Positions 27,121-35,027 of a stretch of DNA of 64,000 nucleotides are shown piece by piece. The notes beneath the pieces were generated by a model. It saw nothing but the letters and a program-made list of their open reading frames with translations, ran no database searches and was not told the origin of the DNA. Every line of letters begins with the position of its first letter. Positions within the stretch are counted from its first letter, which is position 1. Source of the DNA: CAYNKA01 sp964397655 (GTDB lineage: Bacteria; Spirochaetota; Spirochaetia; DTKZ01); the NCBI GenBank assembly GCA_964397655.1, contig CAYNKA010000003.1:124001-188000 (forward strand). The letters are read 5' to 3'. The position numbers and the translations under genes are program-made.

Positions 27121-27941
27121 GCCTTCCTGGATCCCTTCTTGGGAGCCGGGGCGTCCTTCGGCTTCTGGGCCGAAAGGAGAAGCCTCTCCTGGAGACGCTT
27201 GTCCGACTTGTGCGGGAGAACGCGGCAGCGGAACGAAAAGCCGTCGGGCCGGTGAAGGGTCTTTTCGTACCATAGCGGCGTCGAATCGTCGATGATCCCG
27301 ATCGCGGTGATGAGGAATCCAGCCTTTCCGGGCTCCACGTCGAGGAGCCTGGCCTCGTCCGGCGAGAGCGTGACGGCCTGGATGGTCTCCTCCGAGGAGG
27401 TGATGTTGAGCTCGTACCGCAGGACGAAGAGGGCGTAGAGGGACTCCTCCACGAGGTCCTTGGTGAGATCGGGGCAGAATTTGGCCCGTATGTAGCGATG
27501 TTCGAGCACCATCGGGATCCTGTCCGCGAAACGGAGCCTCTCGACGAGGAAGATCTCCTCGTTATCCTCGAGCCCGAGGACCTCGGCCGCGCTCTCTTCG
27601 ACCTCCGAGGCGCGGATCTTCCTGAAGGTGAGGATTTTCGAGGTCGGGACCATGCCCGCGATTCTCGCGTTGTGGGTGAAGCTCGCTATGGAAGGCGAAG
27701 CGTCGAGCACCGGCTTCGATACGATGAAGGTGCCGACGCCCTTCTTGAATTTCAGGAGGCCTTCGGACACGAGGTTGGAGAGGGCCTTGTTCGCGGTCGC
27801 TCTCGAAACGTTGTATTTGTCGCAGATGCTCCGCTCCGTGAGGAACCGGTCTCCGACCTTGAATTCGTCGGAGGCCATGAGTTCCCGGAGAATCTTGTTC
27901 AACTGCTGATAGATCGGATCCGTGACCAGATTCGTACTCAT
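27117..27941 (-). CDS. GntR-family regulator with UTRA ligand domain (HutC type)
   Basis: DNA-binding repressor or activator that responds to a small molecule, often a sugar phosphate. The 274-residue protein has an N-terminal winged helix-turn-helix (about 8-75; ERSICDKYNVSRATANKALSN near 40) and a UTRA domain (about 95-240). It starts 20 bases after the stop of the transketolase C-subunit, so it is the last gene of the rpiB-tkt operon and may regulate it. Palindromes at 31760-31794, upstream of the transaldolase-like gene, are possible sites. The C-terminal tail after 250 is Lys/Pro-rich. Confidence 0.88.
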   Translation of the reverse strand: MSTNLVTDPIYQQLNKILRELMASDEFKVGDRFLTERSICDKYNVSRATANKALSNLVSEGLLKFKKGVGTFIVSKPVLDASPSIASFTHNARIAGMVPTSKILTFRKIRASEVEESAAEVLGLEDNEEIFLVERLRFADRIPMVLEHRYIRAKFCPDLTKDLVEESLYALFVLRYELNITSSEETIQAVTLSPDEARLLDVEPGKAGFLITAIGIIDDSTPLWYEKTLHRPDGFSFRCRVLPHKSDKRLQERLLLSAQKPKDAPAPKKGSRKA

Positions 27942-27961
27942 TCGACCCTCGTATTCCCTCT

Positions 27962-28933
27962 TCAGGATGCGAGGAAGGACTTCACCTTCTCGACGATCTG
28001 CTCCGCCTGGAATCCGTAGAGCCCGAGGAGATCCTCGTAGGACCCGGTCGTGGCGTACTTGTCTTCCATGCCGACCAGCCTCATGGGCACGGGATGGTTC
28101 TCCGCGAGAAGCTCGGCGATCGCGGAACCGAGGCCGCCCGCCTTGTAGTGTTCCTCGACGACAACGATCCTTCCGACCTCCCGGGCCGCCCTGAGGACGA
28201 GATCCCGGTCGAGTGGCTTGATCGTGTGCATGTCGAGGAGCCTGACGCTCACGCCCGATTTCTCGAGCAGATCCGCCGCCTCCACCGCCTTCACGAGCAC
28301 GGTGCCCGTCCCGATTATGCAGACGTCCCTGCCTTCGCCGAGGACGATGCCCTTTCCGATCTCGAAGGGCACGCCTTCCTCGTAGATCACCTTCATCTTG
28401 GGATTGCCGATCTTCATGTAGACCGGGCCCTTCATCTTCGCGGCGGCGTGGACCGCTTTCTTGATCGTGACGGGGTCGCCGGGATTGATTATCGTGACGC
28501 CGGGGATGGTCCGGATGATGGCGACGTCGTCCACCGAATGGTGGGTCGGACCGAGCTGGGAATAGGTGAGGCCCGCGCTCCTGCCCACGACCTTCACGTT
28601 CTGCTCCATGTACCCGAGGTCGTTCCTGAACATCTCGAAGGGCCTCGCGGTCACGAAGGGGGCTATGGCCACGAAGAAGGGGACCTTCCCGGTGGTCGCC
28701 AGCCCCGCGGAGTAGCCCATGATGCCCTGTTCCATGATGCCGAACTCGATGTGACGGTCCGGGAATTTCTTCTTGAACTCGGTGAGGCCCGAGCCGCTCG
28801 AGCTGTCCGCGGAGATGGCGAGGACCTCCGGCATGACGGCTCCGACCTCGGCCAAGGCTTCCCCGAAGGTCTTCCTCGGATCCTTCGACTCCGAAAGGTC
28901 TTTTTTCCTGTAGGTGCTTCCAGCCACGATCAT
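27962..28933 (-). CDS. Transketolase, C-terminal subunit (split enzyme)
   Basis: Second half of a two-subunit ThDP transketolase, carrying the pyrimidine-binding and C-terminal domains. The ATG at 28933 overlaps the stop of the N-subunit as ATGA and has GGAGGAG upstream. The 323-residue protein has FGEALAEVG near 24, HIEFGIMEQGIMGYSAGLA near 70 and GPTHHSVDDVAIIR near 125. The C-terminal transketolase domain has LDMHTIKPLDRD near 235. Split transketolases are common in archaea and many anaerobes. Here it serves either the pentose phosphate pathway or a dedicated sugar route with the adjoining rpiB-like gene. Confidence 0.9.
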   Translation of the reverse strand: MIVAGSTYRKKDLSESKDPRKTFGEALAEVGAVMPEVLAISADSSSGSGLTEFKKKFPDRHIEFGIMEQGIMGYSAGLATTGKVPFFVAIAPFVTARPFEMFRNDLGYMEQNVKVVGRSAGLTYSQLGPTHHSVDDVAIIRTIPGVTIINPGDPVTIKKAVHAAAKMKGPVYMKIGNPKMKVIYEEGVPFEIGKGIVLGEGRDVCIIGTGTVLVKAVEAADLLEKSGVSVRLLDMHTIKPLDRDLVLRAAREVGRIVVVEEHYKAGGLGSAIAELLAENHPVPMRLVGMEDKYATTGSYEDLLGLYGFQAEQIVEKVKSFLAS

Positions 28934-29790
28934 CTCCTCCCGGCCTCGGCGAGGTCCGCCTCGATTTTCTTCAGGTCCCTGTCCGCCTGTTCCAGCTCTT
29001 CCTTGGTCGCGGTCCAGTAGTGGTACTCGGCGTTGCCCTCGGCGAAGGAGAGTCCCTTGGCCTTCACGGTGTTCGCGATCACGACCGAGGGTTTCCCCTT
29101 TTCGAAGGGAGCGGCCGCCGCGGCCTCGACTATCGCCTTGAGGTCGTGCCCGTCGATCGTCCTCACGCTCCAGCCGAAGGAACGCCAACGCTCTTCGAGG
29201 GGTTCGTAATTCATGACGTCGACGGTCTTCCCGGATATCTGCAGCCCGTTGCGGTCGACGAACACGAGAAGGTTGTCGAGCCCGTGGTTGCTCGCGGCAG
29301 CCGCGGCCTCCCAATTCGACCCTTCGGCGAGTTCGCCGTCGCCCATGACGACGTAGACCTTGGATGCGAGCCCGTCCATCCTGAGGCCCATGGCCATGCC
29401 GCCCGCTATCGAAAGGCCGTGGCCGAGGGCTCCCGTGCTCGCCTCGACGCCGGGAAGCTTGTGCATGCTCGGATGCCCGGCGAGCTTTGAATCGAGCGCC
29501 TGGTAGGTGTCGAGGATGCTCTTGTCGAAGAAGCCCCGTTCGGCCAGGACAGCGTAGAGAATCAGGGCCTTGTGGCCGGCGGACAGGACGAACCGGTCCC
29601 TGTCGCGGAGCGAGGGGTTCTTCGGGTCGATCTTCATGATCTTGAAATAGAGCGCCGCCGCGACTTCCGTCATGGAAAGCGCGCCACCCGCGTGGCCGGA
29701 TCCTCCGGCCTTGATCATGCGCACGATGTTCTTCCTGAGCTCGAGGGAAACTTTTCTGAGCTCGAATTCTTCTCGGTCGGTCAATTGCAT
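28930..29790 (-). CDS. Transketolase, N-terminal subunit (split enzyme)
   Basis: ThDP-binding half of the two-part transketolase. The ATG at 29790 (MQLTDREEFEL) follows GAGG and lies 8 bases after the rpiB-like stop; the longer open frame is shadow. The 286-residue protein has GSGHAGGALSMTEV near 30, SAGHKALILYA near 70, GALGHGLSIAGGMA near 114 and the ThDP motif VMGDGELAEGSNWEAA near 144 leading to VDRN near 173. It is coupled to the C-subunit by a four-base overlap. Confidence 0.91.
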   Translation of the reverse strand: MQLTDREEFELRKVSLELRKNIVRMIKAGGSGHAGGALSMTEVAAALYFKIMKIDPKNPSLRDRDRFVLSAGHKALILYAVLAERGFFDKSILDTYQALDSKLAGHPSMHKLPGVEASTGALGHGLSIAGGMAMGLRMDGLASKVYVVMGDGELAEGSNWEAAAAASNHGLDNLLVFVDRNGLQISGKTVDVMNYEPLEERWRSFGWSVRTIDGHDLKAIVEAAAAAPFEKGKPSVVIANTVKAKGLSFAEGNAEYHYWTATKEELEQADRDLKKIEADLAEAGRR

Positions 29791-29798
29791 ACGGGCCT

Positions 29799-30254
29799 CT
29801 ATTTTACGTGATCTTTCGCGAAATCCACGATCCGCTGGACCTTCGCCTCCGAGCGGGAGCCGGGGACCCAATCGGCGCTCATATAGGCGGTCACGAGGGT
29901 CTTGGCGACCTCGCTGCCGACGGTGAAGGCCCCGATGGTCATGACGTTCGCGTTGTTGCTCAAGACCGCGCGCTCGGCGGAATAGGTGTCCGAGCAGAGG
30001 GCGGCGTACACGCCGGGGACCTTGTTCGCCGCGATGCTCATGCCGATGCCGGTGCCGCAGAGGAGGATGCCCCGGTCGAATTTGCCGGCGGCCACCGCCT
30101 CGCCCACCTTGAAGGCGACGTTGGCGTAGATGGCGTCGTCGCTGCCGTAATCCTCGCAGCTGTGCCCGAGATCCGTCAGATGCTTCATGATGATTTTCTT
30201 GAGATCGGAAGCGTTGGGATCGCAGCCGATGACCACTCTCTTTGATTTTGCCAC
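29799..30254 (-). CDS. RpiB/LacAB-family sugar-phosphate isomerase with altered active site
   Basis: Aldose-ketose isomerase of the RpiB fold. The GTG at 30254 is preferred: AAGGATGG lies 5 bases upstream. An upstream TTG at 30287 lies inside the -10 box and cannot be on the mRNA. The 151-residue protein keeps Cys66 in ILLCGTGIGMSIAANK. It reads GCDPNAS where RpiB has GCDH(A/V)G, and LSNNANV where RpiB has the catalytic-histidine HND(T/A)N. Both histidines are absent, so ribose 5-phosphate may not be the substrate; isomerases of tetrulose phosphates belong to this fold. It is first of four genes with split transketolase and a GntR regulator. Confidence 0.82.
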   Translation of the reverse strand: MAKSKRVVIGCDPNASDLKKIIMKHLTDLGHSCEDYGSDDAIYANVAFKVGEAVAAGKFDRGILLCGTGIGMSIAANKVPGVYAALCSDTYSAERAVLSNNANVMTIGAFTVGSEVAKTLVTAYMSADWVPGSRSEAKVQRIVDFAKDHVK

Positions 30255-30286
30255 GGTTTCCATCCTTGCAATCGATATTTGATTCA

Positions 30287-30314
30287 ATTATACAAAATCA
30301 CCCGCAAATGTAAA
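30287..30314 (-). promoter_or_regulatory. Sigma-70 promoter of the rpiB-transketolase-gntR operon
   Basis: Read leftward, TTTACA (30314-30309) and a perfect TATAAT (30292-30287) are spaced by 16 bases. Transcription would start near 30280, about 25 bases before the GTG start at 30254. This excludes the earlier TTG as start codon. Confidence 0.75.
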
Positions 30315-30340
30315 CGTCCCCCGCCGGAGGCGGAGGACGT
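30314..30340 (-). terminator. Hairpin after the transaldolase-like gene
   Basis: ACGTCC-CCGCC and GGCGG-GGACGT pair in an 11-base-pair stem, with one C-A mismatch and a 3-base loop, followed leftward by TTTACATTT. A smaller CGCCC-TTCG-GGGCG hairpin lies just before it (30348-30361). It can separate the transaldolase-like gene from the rpiB operon, but its T-run is broken and it abuts the next -35. Confidence 0.55.
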
Positions 30341-30366
30341 CGACTCCCGCCCTTCGGGGCGAAGTC

Positions 30367-31734
30367 TCATTTCGCGCCGTTTGCTGCGTTCATGAACCGC
30401 CGCTGATAGGACACGACGTGGTTGCAGCTCGTGAACCTGGCGAGGTATTCCGGGACCGCCGTGATGACGACCCTGTCCATCATGTCCTCGAATTCCGGTT
30501 CAGTGAGCAGCCTGTCGATATCCGGATAATTGTAGTCTCCCTCCATACTGCAGATGATGAGTCTCGTCTCGGGGAGGTTGCACTGGCGGAGGATGCGCAG
30601 GTTGTGACGGACCGCGTCGAGGCCGTCGTTCCGCTCGTCCTTGTCGAAACCGCGGTACGCGAGCGTCCGTTCGGCGGCTTTTTTCACCGCGAGCAGGTCC
30701 GCGTCCTTCTCTCCCGAGGCGAGGAAATCCTTTTCGACCATGAACGTCCTGAGCTTCTGGAGGTAGGACGGATCGTCCGTCGTCTTGTAGAGGTCGAGGA
30801 GCTGCCTCATGTCCGCGCTCTGGCTCTGCCGGTGCCGGATGAAGCTGTTGATGAAGTAGGGTTTCGCCTGGAGGGCGAGGGCCGTCTGATAGGGTTCGAA
30901 CATGAGCGTGAAGTTGATCCTGTACCCGTGCTCCCGGAGGAGCAAGGCGAGGTTGTGGCCCCTGAGCATGTCCTTGGTGCTTCCCGCGTCGTAACGCTTG
31001 CTGAACTTCTTGTCGCCCGTGAGCAGTTCTTTGTAGTTCCCGGAATTCACCGGTCCGGTGTGCGGAACCTTGATGACGACGCGGTAAGGAGAGAGGATCT
31101 CGCGGAATTTCGCGGCCTCGTCGAGGAGCTTGTTGACGTCCTCTTCGAAGGGGTTGTTGAGCTCGACGCTGATGTCGCAGCCCGGCCCGAGGACGCGGCC
31201 GAGTTCCGTCATGACCTCGTCGCGGGTCTTGAATTTCCCGCCGATGTTGGCCTTCGGATTGTTGATGAACAGGTCGTAGATGATGCCGGGATTGCAGGTG
31301 AGGTTGGCGAGGAGATCCTTGATCTCGGCGACCTCGTAGGGATCGGCGCTGTCGGCGGAAAAGAGGAAGTTCGTGGCTCTTTTTCTGCCGTTCTTATCAT
31401 AGGCGATGTCTCTGACGAGGTCGGCACGGACGACGCCGTCCGCGTCGAGTTCGAAGTCGACTCGGAAGCCCGCCGGCGTCTCGCCCGCGGGAGTCTTGAA
31501 GTAGTCGACGACTTCACGGAAATTCTTCGTCACGCCGATCCGCCGGCCGAAGAATTGGATTTCGCCCGCGAGCTCGCTCGAAAGAGGCATTTCCGCGATG
31601 CGGGAAACGTAGGCCTCCTCGCCGGCGACGACCGCGAGCCCCTCCCCGTCCGAGGATTTCTTCATGAGGCCGCGCACTGGTACCGAGAGACTCCCCTCGA
31701 GCGGTTTCGTCAATCCGAGATTCGGTGTTATCAT
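30367..31734 (-). CDS. Divergent transaldolase-family protein
   Basis: A 455-residue protein whose C-terminal two thirds resemble a class I transaldolase or fructose-6-phosphate aldolase barrel. IIYDLFINNP and ISVELNNPFEED suggest early strands. The lysine in VVIKVPHTGPV is placed like the Schiff-base lysine. INFTLMFEPYQTALALQA and YFINSFIRHR match the family's later strands. The N-terminal 100 residues and the length are unusual, since transaldolases are 215-350 residues. The ATG at 31734 is chosen for AGGAG 7 bases upstream. It precedes rpiB-tktNC, completing a possible non-oxidative pentose phosphate set. Enzymatic activity is inferred. Confidence 0.62.
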   Translation of the reverse strand: MITPNLGLTKPLEGSLSVPVRGLMKKSSDGEGLAVVAGEEAYVSRIAEMPLSSELAGEIQFFGRRIGVTKNFREVVDYFKTPAGETPAGFRVDFELDADGVVRADLVRDIAYDKNGRKRATNFLFSADSADPYEVAEIKDLLANLTCNPGIIYDLFINNPKANIGGKFKTRDEVMTELGRVLGPGCDISVELNNPFEEDVNKLLDEAAKFREILSPYRVVIKVPHTGPVNSGNYKELLTGDKKFSKRYDAGSTKDMLRGHNLALLLREHGYRINFTLMFEPYQTALALQAKPYFINSFIRHRQSQSADMRQLLDLYKTTDDPSYLQKLRTFMVEKDFLASGEKDADLLAVKKAAERTLAYRGFDKDERNDGLDAVRHNLRILRQCNLPETRLIICSMEGDYNYPDIDRLLTEPEFEDMMDRVVITAVPEYLARFTSCNHVVSYQRRFMNAANGAK

Positions 31735-31758
31735 AGGTTTTCTCCTACTCATATCTTG

Positions 31759-31794
31759 TGTATACGTCTTGTGGCTTTGCCACTATACATGTAT
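31759..31794. promoter_or_regulatory. Cluster of small palindromes upstream of the transaldolase-like gene
   Basis: GTATAC (31760-31765), GTGGC-TTT-GCCAC (31771-31783) and ATACATGTAT (31785-31794) lie side by side in the divergent gap between the transaldolase-like gene and the VanY-like gene. Leftward, a TATAGT box overlaps the last palindrome. They are candidate operators for the UTRA-type regulator at 27117-27941; this is inferred from symmetry only. Confidence 0.35.
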
Positions 31795-31896
31795 TCATAC
31801 ACCTGAACTCGAAAGCTGTCAAGTGCTGCGGCCTCCCGATGTCGCGGCCTATCGGCGGGATTGCCATTTCCCCCGTCGACGGGCATACTCGGATCC

Positions 31897-32781
31897 ATGA
31901 GGGGAAGAATTCGCTTTCTGCTTTTCGCGCTGACCTTGGCTCTCGCGGCCTCCTGCGGCGGCGGAGGCGAAGAAAAAAACCGTGCGTCGGAAAATCCGGA
32001 CGGCGGCCGGCCCGCGGCTCGGGCCCCTGCGCAGGGAGGAATTCACCCCGCCTTCGATCTCACGGAAAGCGGCCTGACGGCGCTCATCCGAGGATCGTCG
32101 GCCCCGGATCAGGCGAAAGAAGCCGTCCTTTCCGCCCCGCGAGACTTCCTAGAACTTCTCCTCCCGGCCCTCGGGGAGGACGCGGAATACCTCGTCCTCG
32201 TCGACAAGCGGCACGCCCTATCCTCCTCCTACGAGCCAGCCGATCTCAGGAACCTCGACGATTTCGGCGTCTCCGCGAACAGGCGGGGGCTCAAGATGCG
32301 GGAACGCGCGGCCCGCTCCCTCGCGGCCATGGCGGCGGCCGCGAAGAGGGACGGCGTCGTCCTCACGGCCTCGTCCGCCTACAGGTCCTTTTCCTATCAG
32401 AAGACCGTGTACGAGCGGAACGTGAAGCAGATGGGGAAAGAGGCCGCGGACCGCGAATCCGCGATGCCCGGCCATTCCCAGCACCAGCTCGGGACGGCGG
32501 TCGATTTCGGCAGCATCGACGATTCGTTCGCATCCACCGCGGCGTCGAGATGGCTCCGCCTCCACGCCGAGGATTACGGCTTCTCGCTTTCGTTTCCGGA
32601 AGGACTCGAGGCGGTGACCGGCTACCGCCACGAGAGCTGGCACTATCGGTTCATAGGCAAGGCCGCCGCCGCCCTCACGCGAAGGTTCTTCGACGGCGTC
32701 CAGCAGCGGTTTCTCGAATTCCTCGACGAAAACCGGGATGCCTTGTCGAAGGCGCGCAGGCCGCGGAGCGGGATTCCGTGA
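31897..32781 (+). CDS. VanY/LdcB-type D-Ala-D-Ala (or LD-) carboxypeptidase, lipoprotein
   Basis: Zinc carboxypeptidase trimming peptidoglycan stem peptides on the outer face of the inner membrane. The ATG at 31897 starts a signal peptide with a lipobox LAASC (Cys about 20), so the protein is lipid-anchored. Catalytic features are SAMPGHSQHQLGTAVDFGS near 190 (His and Asp ligands) and YRHESWHYRF near 250 (catalytic Glu and His ligand). Length 294. An in-frame TTG at 31861 would put 12 residues before the signal sequence, so it is rejected. No strong ribosome site is seen. It stands alone, converging on dxs. Confidence 0.87.
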   Translation: MRGRIRFLLFALTLALAASCGGGGEEKNRASENPDGGRPAARAPAQGGIHPAFDLTESGLTALIRGSSAPDQAKEAVLSAPRDFLELLLPALGEDAEYLVLVDKRHALSSSYEPADLRNLDDFGVSANRRGLKMRERAARSLAAMAAAAKRDGVVLTASSAYRSFSYQKTVYERNVKQMGKEAADRESAMPGHSQHQLGTAVDFGSIDDSFASTAASRWLRLHAEDYGFSLSFPEGLEAVTGYRHESWHYRFIGKAAAALTRRFFDGVQQRFLEFLDENRDALSKARRPRSGIP

Positions 32782-32802
32782 ATAATTGAGGAAGAGCCGG
32801 GA

Positions 32803-34704
32803 TCAGCGGAAAGAAATCCTGGGGCTTCCGGCGGAGACGAGGGCCTTCGCGGCCGAGGCGATGCCCCTGCCGTCGAGTCCGCATTCCGCGAGGAGCTCGT
32901 TCCTGTCCGCGTGGGCGAGAAATCTGTCCGGGGCGCCGACATGGGAATACCTGAGCGGCAGGTCAAGCGAACGGACGAGCGAGCCGACGCTTTCGCCGAG
33001 ACCTCCGATGGCGGCACCGTCCTCGAGCAGCAGGGCGAAGTCGTAGTCCTCGAGCACCGCCCTCAGGCCTTCCTCGTCGAGAGGCTTGATGAACCGAAGG
33101 TTGTAGATGTCCGCCTCGAAGCCTTCCCGCGAAAGCAGGATGGCGGCTTCCTCGACCTGGCTGAGAAGCCCTCCCAAGGAAAGAATGACGAGCCGGCTGC
33201 CCTTCTTCCGCACGAACACGCCCCGTCCCGGTTCGACGGGGAGGGACAGGGCCGGATAGTCGTGGCCGCAATCCGCCTTCGGGTACCGGATGACCGTCGG
33301 CGCGCCTTGAGCCAGGGCATATTCGAGCATGAGCTCGAGTTCGGCTCCGCTCGCCGGGGCGAGGATCGTGAGATTGGGGACCGACCTGAGGAGCGGAATG
33401 TCGTACAGCCCCTGATGGGTCTCGCCGTCCTCGCCGACGAGGCCGGCGCGGTCGAGGGCGAAAACCACCGGGAGGTTCGGCAGCGCCACGTCGTGGATGA
33501 GCTGGTCGACCGCCCGCTGCACGAAGGTGGAATAGATCGCGGCCACGGGCTTCATGCCCGAGGTCGCGAGGCCCGCCGCGAAGGTCACCGCATGCTGCTC
33601 GGTGATGCCGACGTCGAAGAAACGCCCGGGGAATTCCGTCTGAAAGGCCGACATTCCCGTGCCCTTCGCCATGGCCGCCGTTATGGCGACGATCGACGGA
33701 TCCCGTCGTCCCGCCTCCAGAAGGGCCTCGGAAAAACGCTCGGTGAAGCTTACGGTGGGCTTCTTCTCGAGCTTGCCGTCCTCGATGCGGAAGCTCGAAA
33801 CCCCGTGAAACGCGGTCGGATTGTCCTCGGCGTAGGGATAGCCCTTGCCCTTCCGCGTGAGTACGTGCACGACCACGGGCCTGTCCATCTCCTTTACGTT
33901 GCGGAAAACCTCGCGCAGAAGTTCGATGTCGTGCCCGTCGACGGGTCCGATGTACTCGAACCCGAGGTCGGTGAAGAGGGTTTCCTTGAAAAACATGGCC
34001 TTCATTCCCCGCTTCATGCGGGTGATGGCCTCCATGAGATGGGAACCGAAGCGGGGGATGGTCTTGACCGCATTGTCGATGCGCGTCCGTATGTCGCGGT
34101 AGAGGCGTGTCGAGGTGATTCTGGTGAGATAGTAGGAGATCGCGCCGACGTTCTCCGAGATGGACATGTTGTTGTCGTTGAGGACCACGACGAGGTCCTT
34201 CCCGAGATGTCCTGCGTGGTTGAGGGCCTCGAGCGCCATCCCTCCGGTCAGGGCGCCGTCGCCGATGACCGCGACGACCTTGCCTCTCCTGCCCTGGAGG
34301 TCCTGGCCCACCTTGATCCCGAGAGCCGAGGAAATGGAGGTCGAGGAATGCCCGGTTTCCACGACGTCGTGGACGCTTTCGCACCGTTTCGGGAAGCCGC
34401 TCAGCCCCTCCCGCCTCCTCAGGGTGTGGAACCTATCCTTCCTGCCGGTGAGAAGCTTGTGAACGTAGCACTGATGGCCGACGTCCCAGATGAATTTATC
34501 GGTTGGGCTGTCGAATTCCGCGTGCAGGGCGAGGGTGAGCTCCACCACGCCGAGATTCGAGGCGAGATGGCCGCCGTTCGCGCTCACCACCCGGATGATG
34601 AGGTTTCGTATCTCCTCGGCCAGTTCAGGCAGGAGATCGGAAGAAAGGGACCGCAGATCCTGCGGCCCCCCGATGGAATTCAAGAGAGGATACGTGCTTT
34701 CCAT
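32803..34704 (-). CDS. dxs: 1-Deoxy-D-xylulose-5-phosphate synthase
   Basis: First enzyme of the MEP isoprenoid pathway: condenses pyruvate and glyceraldehyde 3-phosphate using ThDP. The ATG at 34704 has GGGAG 5 bases upstream; 13 further residues in the open frame lack a ribosome site. The 633-residue protein has GGHLASNLGVVELT near 43, the ThDP motif GDGALTGGMALEALN near 147 through NDNNMSIS, DVGITEQHAVTFAAGLA near 360 and DRAGLVGEDGETHQG near 412. It follows a tiny ribosomal-protein gene by 48 bases and may share its transcript. Confidence 0.95.
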   Translation of the reverse strand: MESTYPLLNSIGGPQDLRSLSSDLLPELAEEIRNLIIRVVSANGGHLASNLGVVELTLALHAEFDSPTDKFIWDVGHQCYVHKLLTGRKDRFHTLRRREGLSGFPKRCESVHDVVETGHSSTSISSALGIKVGQDLQGRRGKVVAVIGDGALTGGMALEALNHAGHLGKDLVVVLNDNNMSISENVGAISYYLTRITSTRLYRDIRTRIDNAVKTIPRFGSHLMEAITRMKRGMKAMFFKETLFTDLGFEYIGPVDGHDIELLREVFRNVKEMDRPVVVHVLTRKGKGYPYAEDNPTAFHGVSSFRIEDGKLEKKPTVSFTERFSEALLEAGRRDPSIVAITAAMAKGTGMSAFQTEFPGRFFDVGITEQHAVTFAAGLATSGMKPVAAIYSTFVQRAVDQLIHDVALPNLPVVFALDRAGLVGEDGETHQGLYDIPLLRSVPNLTILAPASGAELELMLEYALAQGAPTVIRYPKADCGHDYPALSLPVEPGRGVFVRKKGSRLVILSLGGLLSQVEEAAILLSREGFEADIYNLRFIKPLDEEGLRAVLEDYDFALLLEDGAAIGGLGESVGSLVRSLDLPLRYSHVGAPDRFLAHADRNELLAECGLDGRGIASAAKALVSAGSPRISFR

Positions 34705-34752
34705 GCTTGCTCCCGTACGATGAACAGGCCTTCTATTGGGCATCTCGGGACA

Positions 34753-34848
34753 CTACTTGTTCTTTTTCTTGTGGCGATTCTTTCTCAGCTTTTTCTTACG
34801 CTTGTGAGTAGCAATCTTCTTCCGTTTTCTCTTTCGTCCGCAGGGCAC
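34753..34848 (-). CDS. AURKAIP1/COX24-domain small ribosomal protein (bS22/mS38-like)
   Basis: A 31-residue, extremely basic protein starting GTG-Pro-Cys-Gly (MPCGRKRKRKKIATHKRKKK...), ending KKKNK. The THKRKKKLRKNRHKKK pattern is that of the COX24/AURKAIP1 C-terminal motif found in mitochondrial mS38 and in small bacterial ribosomal proteins, including spirochaete ones as I recall them. AAGGAG lies 9 bases before the GTG. It is too short for ordinary gene finders. It is first in a probable two-gene unit with dxs. Confidence 0.82.
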   Translation of the reverse strand: MPCGRKRKRKKIATHKRKKKLRKNRHKKKNK

Positions 34849-34867
34849 AGTATATCGCTCCTTACGC

Positions 34868-34881
34868 TGTAAAGTATTACA
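34868..34881. promoter_or_regulatory. Palindrome TGTAA-AGTA-TTACA upstream of the tiny ribosomal protein
   Basis: A perfect 5-base inverted repeat around AGTA, about 20 bases upstream of the GTG start and within an AT-rich stretch that probably holds the leftward promoter. It could be an operator or simply part of the promoter; nothing else supports it. Confidence 0.3.
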
Positions 34882-35027
34882 CGCTTTGAACCAATAGAAG
34901 GAGATTATGCACTAAGCCACGCGGCGAGTCAAGCTGTCTGAACGGCGGAGATGCACGAAGCCCCGGTCGCACCGGAGAATCCTCGCTCGTTCTTGCGCCT
35001 GGTCTTTTCTTCGATTAGATTGATTGC

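Noticed and set aside
24541..27273. 910-codon leftward frame opposite the PHP-helicase gene
   Set aside because: A mirror frame produced by strong third-position GC bias. The rightward frame has every nuclease and helicase motif.
30255..30287. TTG start giving a longer RpiB-like protein
   Set aside because: The TTG lies within the TATAAT -10 box, so it would not be transcribed.
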